From NCBI RefSeq assembly GCF_000204015.1, contig NZ_GL883077.1, positions 75,608 to 114,065 of the forward strand: a DNA stretch of 38,458 nt, given 5' to 3'. The notes under the pieces were generated by a model. It had not been told where the DNA came from. It saw only the letters and a list, made by a program, of their open reading frames with translations, and did not search any database. Shown in pieces: positions 18,201 through 26,409 of the stretch. Every line of letters starts with the position of its first letter. Position 1 is the stretch's first letter. A program made the position numbers and the translations under genes. This stretch comes from Asticcacaulis biprosthecium C19 (lineage in GTDB: Bacteria; Pseudomonadota; Alphaproteobacteria; Caulobacterales; Caulobacteraceae).

Positions 18201-21200
18201 GTAATCGAAGTGTCGTCCTTGCTGTTGATATTGACGGTACCCGAAACATTGATGCCGCCAGCACCGCCGCCGCCGCCCAGGGACTGGGCAAACAGGCCGC
18301 GAGCGCCGTCTCCGGTCGCCTGGATATCGGCATCGACGTCGGCCGTGACCTTTTTCGCCAGGCCGCCGTCGCCGCCGAAGCCGCCCATGCCGAAGGCCAG
18401 GGCGCTGTTGCTGGCGATACCGCCCGAGACGTTCAGGCCGCCGAGGCCGCCACCGCCGCCCAGCGACTGCGCGATGATCGCCGCGCGGTTGTCACCATCG
18501 ACGATGACCTGTACGCGATCCGAAGCCGGCGCCTTAACCGTCAGATCGACCGTGCCGCCGTTACCACCGCCGCCGCCGAAGCCACCGATGCCGATCGCTG
18601 CCGCCTTGCCGGAAGAGGCCGATTTTGTGAGGCTGACGCCGCCCGAGACGTTTAGGCCGCCGTTGCCGCCACCGCCGCCCACGCTTTGCGCCACAAGCGC
18701 GCCGCTGAACAGGTTGGGGGAATCCGAGCCGCCCGCCCCGGCGCCCATGCCGGTTGCCCAGACATTGCCGATGACGGTCGCTGTCACGGCGTCGGCATGA
18801 CTGGCCTTGCCGCCGAAACCGCCGATGCCGATATTGATCGAGGCATTGTCGGCCGAAGATGCCACAAGACCACCGGTGACGTTGATGGCGCCATTGCCGC
18901 CGCCGCCCGCCAGGCTCTGAACGATGATGGCTTCGGAATCCTTGCCCGTCGTCAGGGTATCGCCGGTGCGTTTCAGCCAGGCCGTGCCCGAAGCACCACC
19001 GTCGCCGCCGAACCCGCCGATGCCAACCGAGGCCTGGCCTGACTTGCCCTTGGCCGAAAGGCTGAGTTGCCCGGTGACGTTCAGACCGCCATTGCCGCCG
19101 GAGCCGCCGACGCTCTGGACGACGACGCCGTCAGAATTGACGCCATGGGTCTCATATTTACCAGAAATATCGCCATGGACATTGCCCCCGGTGCCGCCCG
19201 AAAGACCGAAGCCGCCAATGCCGACGCCAATGGACCCATTGTCACCCGAGGTCAGGGTGGCCGAAGCCGTGACATTGAAGCCGCCATTGCCGCCACTACC
19301 GCCCATACTTTGCAACGTGGCGCCGTAGGCTTCATTGCCGCGCGTATAGACGTCGCCGCTCAGCGTGCCATCGACGCTGCTGGCATTACCGCCACCACCG
19401 CCAAAGCCACCCAGGCCGACACCGATATTGCCGCCCTTGCCGGCCGACGCCGTCAGACTACCCGTCACATTGAATCCGCCCTGGCCGCCACCGCCGCCAA
19501 CGCTTTGCATCAGTATGCCGTGAGACTTTTCGCCCATCGTCGTGACATTGCCAATGACCGAGGCATTGACCAAGCTGGCATGGCTCGCCTTGCCGCCAAA
19601 ACCACCGACACCGACGCCGATATTGCCCGAGCCACCGCTGTCGCCCGCCGTAAGGGCGACCGCGCCGGTGACATTGAAGCCGCCATTGCCACCGCCGCCG
19701 GCCAGACTTTGATAGGTGACGCCGCCCGAATTGGCACCGGCCGTATAGACATCGCCGGACACCTTGCCGGTCACTGCGCCGCTGGCGCCGCCATCACCGC
19801 CCATGCCGCCGACGCCGACCAGAACATTGCCTGCGCCCTTGGTTGAAGCGGCCAGGCCGCCTGAGACATTGAATCCGCCGTTGCCGCCGCCGCCGCCGAC
19901 ACTTTGGATCAGAACGCCCGCTGCGTCGCTGGCCCCGAGCGTCGTGACATCGCCGGTGACATTGCCCTCGACCGCGCTGGCATAGCCGCCCTTACCGCCC
20001 GAACCGCCGACCCCAACGCCGACATTGCCGGCACCGGTCTTGGCCAGGCTAATTCCGGCAACGACCGTGAAGCCACCGTTGCCGCCGCCGCCGCCGATGC
20101 TTTGCGCCAGGACACCGCGGCCGCCGGCCGATTGCGTCTGCACGGCGACCGTCTTGCCTGAAGCCGCGGCGCCTCCGGTCACGTTCAGCGTCACCTTGCC
20201 GATCGAATTGCCGCCATCGCCGCCCGAACCGCCAACCGACACACCGACGGTTCCGGCGCCGGTTCCACCCGCCGCAATGCTGCCGGTAACGGCAAAGCCC
20301 CCGTTGCCGCCGCCGCCGCCAACGCTCTGCGCGATGATGCCGTCACTGTCCTTGCCAAGCGTCTCGGTCATCCCCGTGACAGTCAGATCGACCTGGCCGG
20401 CATTGCCACCGCCCTTGCCCGAGCCGCCGATACCAACGCCAACAGCCCCAGCTCCGGTTCCGCCGCCACCAATACTGCCTGCCACGGCAAAGCCGCCGTT
20501 GCCACCGCCGCCGCCGAGGCTCTGGGCAACGATGGCGTCGGACTCAGTCCCGGCCGTATAGACATTACCCATCACGCTCGCGCCGACGCGCTTGCCTTCA
20601 CCGCCGCCCGCGCCGGTGCCGCCGATGCCAACGCTGATCGCGCCGCCACCTGTGCCGCCAGCGCCGATGCTGCCAGCGACGCTAAACCCGCCATTGCCGC
20701 CACCGCCACCGACGCTTTGCGCCAGGAAGCCGCCCGATTGGTCCTTGGTCGTCGTGATGGCAACCGCCGAGGCATCGACCTCGCCGCCGTCCCCGGCCTT
20801 GCCACCGTTGCCGCCCAGCCCGACTGAGATAGCGCCGCCGCCCGTGCCACCGCCGCCGATGCCGCCGGCGACCGAAAAGGCGCCATTGCCGCCGCCGCCG
20901 CCCATGGACTGAACAATGACGCCCGTCGAGCCGACACCTTGCGTCGAGACCAGGCCTGAAACGCGCCCCTCGACATAGCCGGCATTGCCGCCTTCGCTGC
21001 CCGATCCACCGATCGAGACCGAAATGGCGCCGCCCCCCGTTCCGCCGGCACCAATGCTGCCGGCAATCGAGAAGCCACCATTACCGCCGCCGCCGCCCAC
21101 GCTTTGCGCCAGGAAACCGCTGGAATTCTCGCCCTTGGTCCCGATACTCTGCGCGAAACCGTGAACTTCGCCGGCCTGGCCAGCGCCACCGCCCGAACCG

Positions 21201-24200
21201 CCCAGACCGACCGAAATCGCCCCGCCGCCCGTGCCACCGCCGCCAATGCCGCCCGCCACGCTGAAACCACCGTTACCGCCGCCGCCGCCCAGGCTCTGCA
21301 CGGTCACGCCGGTCGAACTCTTGCCCTCGGTCAGGACCAGTCCTGTAACGGTCCCGGTGACCTTGCCGCCAGTGCCGCCACCGGCGCCCGCGCCGCCCAC
21401 CGACACCGAAATGGCGCCGCCGCCCGTTCCGCCGCCGCCAATTCCGGCACCGATCGAGAATCCGCCGTTGCCGCCGCCGCCGCCGACGCTCTGCGCCAGG
21501 AAGCCGCCCGAGCGGTCTCCCGTGGTCGTGATCCCCGCCGCCGAGGCATCGACCGTGCCACCATGTCCAGCGGTGCCGCCCGATCCGCCGACGCCAACAT
21601 TGATCGTACCACCAGCGGTACCGCCCCCGCCGATCCCGCCCGCCACGGTAAAGCCGCCATTGCCGCCGCCGCCGCCCAGGCTCTGGACGACGACACCTGA
21701 CGAATTCTCGCCCTCGGTGATAACCTGGCCACTGACCCGGCCCTCGGTCCAGCCGGCGCTGCCGCCGGTGCCGCCCGAACCGCCCACCGATACCGACAAC
21801 GCACCGCCTACCGTTCCGCCGGCACCAATACTGCCGGCGATCGAGAAGCCACCATTGCCACCGCCGCCACCGACGCTTTGCGCCAGGAAGCCGGTGGACT
21901 CAGCCTTGAACGTGTGAATACTGGTCGCGAAGCCATGGACTTCGCCACCGCCGCCGCCGCCGCCGCCCGTGCCACCCAGCCCGACCGAAATCGCGCCGCC
22001 GCCTATGCCGCCGCCGCCCAGGGAACCGGAGACATTGAAGCCGCCATTGCCGCCGCCGCCACCCAGGCTCTGCACCGTCACACCGACCGAACGAAAGCCT
22101 CTGGTCGTTACTGCGCCGCGCGCATCGCCAAAGGCATAGCCACCGGTGCTGCCTGTACCGGCGCTGCCACCGATGCCAACCGAGACGGCACCACCAACGC
22201 CACCGCCGGCGCCAATCGTTCCCGCGACGTTGAATCCGCCATTACCGCCGCCGCCGCCGACACTCTGGACCAGCAGGCCGCCGGAATCGTCGCCCCAGGT
22301 ATCGATCGTACTGAGAGTCCGCCCCTCGGCGCGACCGCCAATGCCGCCGCCCTTGCCAGTGCCACCCAGGCCTACGGCGACCGCGCCGCCCGTGCCGCCC
22401 GCAGCGCCGAGCGCTCCGGAAATATTAAAGCCGCCATTGCCGCCGCCGCCGCCAACACTCTGGACGATGACGCCCGTCGAACGGTCGCCCACCGTCTGGA
22501 CCTCGCCACCAATGGTCCCCAGCGCCGTGCCGCCAGCGCCGCCCGTATCCCCGCTACCGCCGATCCCCAGGCTGCCACCGCCACCGGCACCGCCACTCAG
22601 GCCGACCGCGCCCGAGATATTATAGCCGCCGGAACCGCCGCCGCCGCCGACCGACTGGATCAACGCCCCCGCCGCGTCGTCGCCCAGGGTCGTGATGCTG
22701 CCATTGAAGTCGACGTCGCTCAGGCCGCCATCGCCACCCGTGCCGCCCGAACCGCCGATGCCGCCGGCCAAGGCCAGGGCCCCGCCGCCCGCCGCCGCCA
22801 CAGAGGCCGAGATGCTGAAACCACCCTTGCCACCGCCGCCGCCGACGCTTTGCGCCAGAAGGCCTGTCGAAAACTCACCGTTGTTACGCACCTCAGTGGT
22901 CGCAACACCGTCCTTCATCACAAAGGCGCCGCCGATCTCGCCAGTCAGGATCGAACCACCCGTCCGTGCGATGACGTTGCCGCCAGCGCCGCCTTTGCCA
23001 GCCGAACCGCCGACCGCCGCCGACAGCGACACTGCCGCGCCAGGGCTGGCCGCGACGGCCGTCGAAATGGCATAGCCGCCCGAACCGCCACCACCACCGA
23101 CCGACTGGATATACATGCCTTCGGAATTATCGCCCGAGGTCACTATCCTGAGATCGTCCTTGCTGGTGCCGTAGCAGGTGCTGGCCGTAGAACAACCCAC
23201 GACATCGCCGACATGGACCAGCCCTCCAGCGCCACCGCTTTCTCCTTTGCCACCAATAGCGAGACTGACTGCGCCGCCGAAGCCGACCGTCATTTGCGTC
23301 GCCAGCCCGCCAGAACCGCCTCCGCCGCCGACACTTTGCGCGAAGACACCGCGCGACCGGTCGCCGCTGGTGGTGATCTCACCCGTCGCTGTCCGGTTTT
23401 TAAAGGTCAGCTCGACCTGCCCCCCCTTGCCGCCTGCCTTGCCATCCCCGCCCAGCGAGACACCCGCAAAGGCGCTGACCGAATAGCTGGCGCCACCATT
23501 GCCGCCCCCGCCGCCGACCGATTGAGCGAAGATTCCGTGGGAATCGTTTCCATACGTGGTCAGGTTTCTTTGGTTGTTGACGGTGACGGTCCCACCGTCA
23601 CCACCACCACTACCGGCACCACCGATGCTAAGCAGGACCGAACCTGAAGTGCCGCCGTCGCCGCCGCCGCCGCCGATCGACTGGGCCTGGATGGCGCTGG
23701 ACACCGCGCCCGTGGTGGTGACAGAACCCGAATTCGTAACCGTAACCGCACCGCCGGTGCTGAGCGCACCCGAACCGCCAGTGCCACCGATACTGACGAG
23801 GCCGCCCGAGTCACCCCCGGTGCCGCCGCCGCCGCCGATGCTTTGAGCAAAGATGCCGCGCGCACGCACACCCTGGGTGGTGATGATGCCTTCGTTGACG
23901 ACGTCGACTTGACCGCCACCGCCACCGCCACCGCCCTTACCGCCCAGCGAGACCAGGCCGCCCGAGGCCGAGCCCGACCCGCCGCCGCCGCCCGTGCTCT
24001 GGGCAAAGATTCCATCGCTGCCGACTTGGGAGGCCACGGGCAGGGTCGCGTTGCCAGTGGCGATCGAGCCGGTGTTCTTGACATAGACCCGCCCGCCCGT
24101 GCCCCCGCCGCCGGCGCTGCCGCCGACCGAGACCAGACCGCCGGTGCCATTGGCTGCACCGCCGCCACCACCTACGCTCTGCGCAAAGATGCCGCGCGCT

Positions 24201-24373
24201 GCCTTGCCGGTAGTGATCAATCGGCCGGCATTGGTAACCGAGACAAAGCCGGCGCTCCCGCCGCCGTCTCCGGAACCACCGACGCCGACAATGCCTGCGC
24301 CCGTGCCGCCAACGCCACCGCCCTTGCCGACACTTTCGGCGAAAATGGCATGGGCACTTTCGCCCTCGGTCAT
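12230..24373 (-). CDS. Giant glycine-rich autotransporter adhesin, main part with beta-barrel
   Basis: 4,047 codons from an internal ATG; it is the continuation, after a frameshift, of the reading frame at 24397-26316. The passenger is built from about 53 imperfect copies of a 45-80 residue unit of the form [FL]AQS[VIL]GGGGGNGGF followed by beta-strand and T-T-G-x-x-S-x-G segments, the pattern of a parallel beta-helix with glycine loops. Near residue 3,450 repeats give way to a non-repetitive linker (NLMYGSRVINT, DRVNVTGNT). The last 290 or so residues, from about VWARVGGTDIE, form an autotransporter beta-barrel ending in a terminal Phe (SASLKFKF) for Bam recognition. The passenger would be exposed on the cell surface, most likely as an adhesin or biofilm protein. 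Almost no Cys apart from a pair just before the barrel. Confidence 0.9.
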   Translation of the reverse strand: MTEGESAHAIFAESVGKGGGVGGTGAGIVGVGGSGDGGGSAGFVSVTNAGRLITTGKAARGIFAQSVGGGGGAANGTGGLVSVGGSAGGGGTGGRVYVKNTGSIATGNATLPVASQVGSDGIFAQSTGGGGGSGSASGGLVSLGGKGGGGGGGGQVDVVNEGIITTQGVRARGIFAQSIGGGGGTGGDSGGLVSIGGTGGSGALSTGGAVTVTNSGSVTTTGAVSSAIQAQSIGGGGGDGGTSGSVLLSIGGAGSGGGDGGTVTVNNQRNLTTYGNDSHGIFAQSVGGGGGNGGASYSVSAFAGVSLGGDGKAGGKGGQVELTFKNRTATGEITTSGDRSRGVFAQSVGGGGGSGGLATQMTVGFGGAVSLAIGGKGESGGAGGLVHVGDVVGCSTASTCYGTSKDDLRIVTSGDNSEGMYIQSVGGGGGSGGYAISTAVAASPGAAVSLSAAVGGSAGKGGAGGNVIARTGGSILTGEIGGAFVMKDGVATTEVRNNGEFSTGLLAQSVGGGGGKGGFSISASVAAAGGGALALAGGIGGSGGTGGDGGLSDVDFNGSITTLGDDAAGALIQSVGGGGGSGGYNISGAVGLSGGAGGGGSLGIGGSGDTGGAGGTALGTIGGEVQTVGDRSTGVIVQSVGGGGGNGGFNISGALGAAGGTGGAVAVGLGGTGKGGGIGGRAEGRTLSTIDTWGDDSGGLLVQSVGGGGGNGGFNVAGTIGAGGGVGGAVSVGIGGSAGTGSTGGYAFGDARGAVTTRGFRSVGVTVQSLGGGGGNGGFNVSGSLGGGGIGGGAISVGLGGTGGGGGGGGEVHGFATSIHTFKAESTGFLAQSVGGGGGNGGFSIAGSIGAGGTVGGALSVSVGGSGGTGGSAGWTEGRVSGQVITEGENSSGVVVQSLGGGGGNGGFTVAGGIGGGGTAGGTINVGVGGSGGTAGHGGTVDASAAGITTTGDRSGGFLAQSVGGGGGNGGFSIGAGIGGGGTGGGAISVSVGGAGAGGGTGGKVTGTVTGLVLTEGKSSTGVTVQSLGGGGGNGGFSVAGGIGGGGTGGGAISVGLGGSGGGAGQAGEVHGFAQSIGTKGENSSGFLAQSVGGGGGNGGFSIAGSIGAGGTGGGAISVSIGGSGSEGGNAGYVEGRVSGLVSTQGVGSTGVIVQSMGGGGGNGAFSVAGGIGGGGTGGGAISVGLGGNGGKAGDGGEVDASAVAITTTKDQSGGFLAQSVGGGGGNGGFSVAGSIGAGGTGGGAISVGIGGTGAGGGEGKRVGASVMGNVYTAGTESDAIVAQSLGGGGGNGGFAVAGSIGGGGTGAGAVGVGIGGSGKGGGNAGQVDLTVTGMTETLGKDSDGIIAQSVGGGGGNGGFAVTGSIAAGGTGAGTVGVSVGGSGGDGGNSIGKVTLNVTGGAAASGKTVAVQTQSAGGRGVLAQSIGGGGGNGGFTVVAGISLAKTGAGNVGVGVGGSGGKGGYASAVEGNVTGDVTTLGASDAAGVLIQSVGGGGGNGGFNVSGGLAASTKGAGNVLVGVGGMGGDGGASGAVTGKVSGDVYTAGANSGGVTYQSLAGGGGNGGFNVTGAVALTAGDSGGSGNIGVGVGGFGGKASHASLVNASVIGNVTTMGEKSHGILMQSVGGGGGQGGFNVTGSLTASAGKGGNIGVGLGGFGGGGGNASSVDGTLSGDVYTRGNEAYGATLQSMGGSGGNGGFNVTASATLTSGDNGSIGVGIGGFGLSGGTGGNVHGDISGKYETHGVNSDGVVVQSVGGSGGNGGLNVTGQLSLSAKGKSGQASVGIGGFGGDGGASGTAWLKRTGDTLTTGKDSEAIIVQSLAGGGGNGAINVTGGLVASSADNASINIGIGGFGGKASHADAVTATVIGNVWATGMGAGAGGSDSPNLFSGALVAQSVGGGGGNGGLNVSGGVSLTKSASSGKAAAIGIGGFGGGGGNGGTVDLTVKAPASDRVQVIVDGDNRAAIIAQSLGGGGGLGGLNVSGGIASNSALAFGMGGFGGDGGLAKKVTADVDADIQATGDGARGLFAQSLGGGGGAGGINVSGTVNINSKDDTSITFGLGGFGGTGNISGDVDVKQKGLVIVTGKNAFGIVAQSVAGGGGDGGLNVSANIANASAGKSTNRIVAGVGGTAGGGADAGDVKLNSVGAITVTGPDSTSTEDNADDELTVVFNAGGLLAQSVGGGGGVGGMNITATVARNAGNTLQFGMGGNGGAGGNGGMVRVNRGYETVAATETVNASAIQTTGDYSTGLIAQSVGGGGGIAGMNFNFAYNKESNPDDGKTYKAAIISVGGSGADAGNGDVVVVRHNGSIATDGRYSHGLIAQSIGGGGGDSHANLGAGALGGKTKGVNIGVGGANGSGGSGAAVTVDHVGQITTQGDSSVGIKAQSIGGGGGSASSINKILDPVFDFVTGQADGSSLAVNIGRAGGKGATSGAVTVGSDGSIVTEGDESIGILAQSIGGGGGDSGTTTVGGDFEGKSGSYGGNLAIGLDGGESAIGGAVTVTTKGLIHTAGDRAHAIFAQSLGGGGGMGGTVGDKLTVSPGGDEDTTSANINIGGGGGKGSHSDQVTVINSATLWTQNDRSSGIWAQSIGGSGGAGGDYLQANIESVKADKTTRTFNLNVGGSGGEGAVGYGVKVTNSGAIQTDGLQSFGIRAESIGGGGGDGGAVAQGTLTTGGGSKQSIDINVGGTGGEGAEAGLVEVRNEGSIVTKGFAAEGIRATSTGGGGGNAGVILHTLLASNSGEGQTQALTMNFGGSGGKGGTGGNVKVENVKTATTGSGTIWTTGDSAHGIFAQSLGGGGGNGSSIVSMTGLRGSADSISVGLHFGGKGGKGNHSGTVGVDNSGGIFTDGKDAYGILAQSTGGGGGNGGLVIAAAASIGQKSKTPVLAIGGIGGDGGYGGDVTVTNSGIIQTTGAGGHGIVAQSIGGGGGNAGVGLTATDNLANVVASNLIALAVGATGGGKGGAGGNVTVNQTGNITVTGEGAQAIVAESINGGGGRLDFSIDGVSGLPGSSVVSLFKDVFDIKDEDVVEDPKIAARLGGSDLTDMNAGKVKIISKGTLGVGGDNGVASFDQSVGGGGGSVHIKTRQVDAASMGDTVGAAAIAYSVSLGGSNGVNNSGADIDNTHEGALITTGRNSVGVLSQTIGGGGGHAIVDITTEAGALVGPINLAFGSQSGSHETGGDILRRQTGSVMTTGDLSTGVILQSIGGGGGASTVRINGVEQTNLAIHTSLGADGGTELGGGSVTGSYDGLQTEGNHAIALLVQSIGAGGGSVLTAGSDAVNVTLGGKNGASGNAGEIKLTNAGTISSSGIGSHAVLLQSIGGGGGAVLSDATTITTHLNAGNTGNGGLVDFTQTGSIIATGNGANGLIAQSLGGGGGWVDGVFAGSAGGDGKGGAITLNLSGSTFATGTGGTAVLAQSLGKSGAGNITIVSNGTVRGYAAGIRVDGGATNTVTTSGSVSAVSGVTISSGSGNDRVINTGLVIGNIDLGSGSNAFENRAGSTFVAFSTIDLRDPAINASVPLAIQSALPTAAIIPAPGGTFANDGDFLMGLSATPRPIDLAKGAVFANLDGTGNPANNLMYGSRVINTVALDGHFVQSDTGHMAFDVAYGPYASDRVNVTGNTTVDGTGDVVLTWLENAAPVTLFATAGTSTDNGLDFTDSIALDYRVLANTSGIQLAFTSDFSQPFLNRNQGELGRHMDSAIRLGESGGIGRVMALIGNLQVGDEAAYAAIFDQLNPEAFLAPQTLQLGAARQFAADLNHCGATGQDTCVWARVGGTDIERDADAETHGHNGAYDSLATGFERRVDDKWSIAGAIGFDHINRLYVGNGRASMEGDSVHAGVSATRTLGGVKLGLALTGGLQTVETQRLQHIFDPLVGTATPHSSYVSAQAKLSRRFDRGAWFIEPSAALAVTSIHQGAFTEEGMEGQGAVGVSHTQTFATLTPELTVGYNVQESSGQRTALSFNVGAVVYSTDRLKMPYRLVGANQTSDPALISTQFDSDTVKMGANVQVTGKNDRASLNLSLANESGKRYSQQTFSASLKFKF
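14090..24370 (-). repeat. Long array of GGGGG-type passenger repeats
   Basis: By eye I count about 53 AQSxGGGGG-type motifs in this frame and about six more in the upstream frame, spaced about 120 to 250 bp. On the plus strand each shows as CCGCCGCCGCC next to an AGGCTCTGG/ACGCTTTGC word. Units drift in type along the protein: FAQS...DGG forms at both ends, FNVSG/FSIAG forms in the middle (about 18.0-22.5 kb). Counts are manual. Confidence 0.85.
20714..22261 (-). repeat. Four tandem 387-bp units (774-bp super-repeat)
   Basis: Equivalent words GCTTTGCGCC / GCTCTGCGCC fall at 20714, 21101, 21488 and 21875, and the aligned ACTCTGGAC at 22262: spacing exactly 387 bp each time. The intervening motif at 20906, 21293 and 21680 also steps by 387. 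Each unit encodes 129 residues, an LAQSV repeat plus a VQSL repeat. Alternate units are more alike: GAGGCATCGACC occurs at 20769 and 21543, and the GCGAA.CC.TG.ACTTCGCC word at 21153 and 21927, both 774 bp apart. This indicates successive duplications, first of 387 and then of 774 bp. Confidence 0.85.
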
Positions 24374-24396
24374 GATGGAGGTATCGGCACCCGTCG

Positions 24397-26316
24397 TTAC
24401 GGTGACCTGCCCACCATCACCACCACCCGCGCCGCCGCCGCCGATGCCGGCCAGACCGCCGCCGACGCCGCCGTTACCGCCGCCGCCGCCGATCGACTGA
24501 GCGAAAATACCGTAGCTGCCGGAATTTTTCGTGACGATGCTGCCATTGCCCTCGAGTTTGGCCTCGGCGGTGCCGCCGTTGCCGGCCGCGCCCCCTTGGA
24601 ACCCAGGCCCACGAGGCCGGCGGCATAGCCACCGTCACCGCCGCCGCCGCCAACGGATTGCGCCGCCAGGCCGTAAGCGTCTTTGCCGCGCGTCAGAATG
24701 ACGCCGCCCTGGCCATTGACCGCCAAGGCATAGCCGCCGGCGCCGCCCTGGCCTGCGCCGTCATTGCCGAGTGCCACGATACCGACGCTGTCGCCAGCCT
24801 GGCCACCCGTGCCGCCGATCGATTGCGCCATCACCCCATGGGCGCCCGTGCCGCTGGTCGTTACCGAGGCATAGTTGTAGGCCGAGGCCGTGCCACCGGT
24901 GCCGGCCTGCAGCGAGCTCCCGGGGATGCCGACGATACCATAGCTGCTGCCGCCTTCGCCGGATTCACCGCCCAGACTCTGGGCGTAAACGCCGATCGCA
25001 CCCGTGCCTTGCGTGGTGATGGCGCCATTATTGGTGGCGGTGACGGTACCGCCGCCATTGCCTTCGCCGCCGGTACCGCCCTGGGCGACGCCGAACTGCA
25101 CAGTTCCGGCAACACCACCGGCGCCGCTGCGGCTGTAGATGTGCATCCCGTGGGACTTGGCGCCCGTCGTGGTAATGCCGGTGAAGTTGGTAACAGTAAC
25201 GTCACCGCCCTTGCCGGCCTTGCCGCCCGAACCGCCGTCTATGCCGAAACTGAAGACGGCATCACCGCCGCGGCCGCCGCCCCCGCCAACGCTGCCAACG
25301 CGGATGCCCGCCATGTTGTCGGAGATGGTTTCAATCAGGCCATGGCTCGACGAAATCGTGGTGGTGATGTGTTCACCATTGGTGCCCGCGCCACCGTTAC
25401 CGGCCGAAACGCCGATGACGACGCCGAACACCTTGAAGCCGCCGCCGTTGCGGCCATTGCTGCCATTGCTCGCGACGCGGATGTCCTGGACGACGTTCTT
25501 GTCGCCCGAAGCCGGCGGATTGATGACGACGCCGGGACCGCTGGGCGGATTGACGATCGGGCCGACCTCCGCAGATTTGTCGACAAAGGTGATGATGTCG
25601 CGCTGAACTCCGCCGGCGCCTTCGACGCGGATCTTTGTGGCCTGGCCGGTAAGGGCATTGATGGTGACGCCGACGACCTTGACCTTGGTGGCCCCGCCAT
25701 CAACAGTCGGGTCGATGATTTCCTTCTTGTCAGTAGCGTCCTTGGCCGTCAGCCCGGTCAGGCTGGTCAGGATCAGCAGGTATTTATCGGTAATGACCTT
25801 GCCGCCGCCTTCGTTCTTGAGGATGACACTGCTGACGCCGGTTTCCGGATTGACGATGGTGTCGCCCACGGCCGTGCCCGCGGCGACCGGGCTGGCCAGG
25901 ACGATACCGGCGGCCAGACCCAGGCCCAGCAGAGCGGCACGCAGTTGCTTCAGGACTTTGCGGGTCGTCGATTCGATCTGTACTGCCTTGGCGCGCGAGG
26001 CCAGGTCGATGACCGAGGTATCAACAACGGACTGCGCAGGCACAGGTCGCGTGGCCAGCAAAACCAGGACGGCCAGGGCGTCATGCAGGCTGAGCAGCAC
26101 GTCCCGCGGCACCTTGGTTTGCGGCGCATCCATCAACTCGGCGATCAAGGCGCGGGTAGCTTCCAGATCACGGGCGGCGGGACCGTAGCGCTCCTGGAGG
26201 GCACTGGCGACCGCGGGGTCGCGCAGATCGCCCTGCCATTGCTCGGCAAGCTGTTCCAGATAGGTGACGAGCTTCGTCAGCCGCGCAGCGCGCGAGCCTT
26301 TTGGTGATTGTGTCAA
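24397..26316 (-). CDS. Giant autotransporter, N-terminal part (frame ends after a frameshift)
   Basis: 639 codons; only about the first 570 are in the native frame, the last 68 (Ala/Arg/Ser-rich) are out-of-frame read-through. Residues 1-120 are an unusually long, helical, charged N-terminal extension (KLVTYLEQLAEQW and so on); a Sec signal peptide-like stretch follows at about 124-148 (LRAALLGLGLAAGIVLASP). Then comes a beta-rich stalk (residues 150-290) and the first glycine-rich repeats (VGSVGGGGGRGGD, YAQSLGG, MAQSIGGTGG, AAQSVGGGGGDGG). Start codon is TTG at 26316 with only GGGG as SD; no ATG or GTG lies upstream before an in-frame stop at 26332, so the exact start is uncertain. With one added base the protein would be 4,695 residues. 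Confidence 0.85.
   Translation of the reverse strand: MTQSPKGSRAARLTKLVTYLEQLAEQWQGDLRDPAVASALQERYGPAARDLEATRALIAELMDAPQTKVPRDVLLSLHDALAVLVLLATRPVPAQSVVDTSVIDLASRAKAVQIESTTRKVLKQLRAALLGLGLAAGIVLASPVAAGTAVGDTIVNPETGVSSVILKNEGGGKVITDKYLLILTSLTGLTAKDATDKKEIIDPTVDGGATKVKVVGVTINALTGQATKIRVEGAGGVQRDIITFVDKSAEVGPIVNPPSGPGVVINPPASGDKNVVQDIRVASNGSNGRNGGGFKVFGVVIGVSAGNGGAGTNGEHITTTISSSHGLIETISDNMAGIRVGSVGGGGGRGGDAVFSFGIDGGSGGKAGKGGDVTVTNFTGITTTGAKSHGMHIYSRSGAGGVAGTVQFGVAQGGTGGEGNGGGTVTATNNGAITTQGTGAIGVYAQSLGGESGEGGSSYGIVGIPGSSLQAGTGGTASAYNYASVTTSGTGAHGVMAQSIGGTGGQAGDSVGIVALGNDGAGQGGAGGYALAVNGQGGVILTRGKDAYGLAAQSVGGGGGDGGYAAGLVGLGSKGARPATAAPPRPNSRAMAASSRKIPAATVFSLSRSAAAAVTAASAAVWPASAAAARVVVMVGRSP
24591..24595 (-). 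other. Frameshift site in the autotransporter gene
   Basis: A five-base C run (G run in the coding strand) where the frame breaks. Upstream frame reads ...LVGLGSKG then goes out of frame; inserting one G gives SKGGAAGNGGTAEAKLEGNG, then FAQSIGGGGGNGGVGGG and on into the 12230-24373 frame with no break in repeat structure. The sequence therefore lacks one base relative to a functional gene, by real mutation, slippage or read error. Confidence 0.85.
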
Positions 26317-26409
26317 TTTGGCCCCACGCGTTCAGTATTTGGTTGTTTGCCGGAGCCCCTGATAAACCCCGGAACGCTAACTCGTTAACAGCCCTTGCGG
26401 GTGACACGC

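Noticed and set aside
12230-26316. Regular CCGCCGCCGCC words suggesting a CRISPR or satellite array
   Set aside because: Spacing varies, repeats are in frame and encode protein, and there are no unique 30-40 bp spacers or cas genes.
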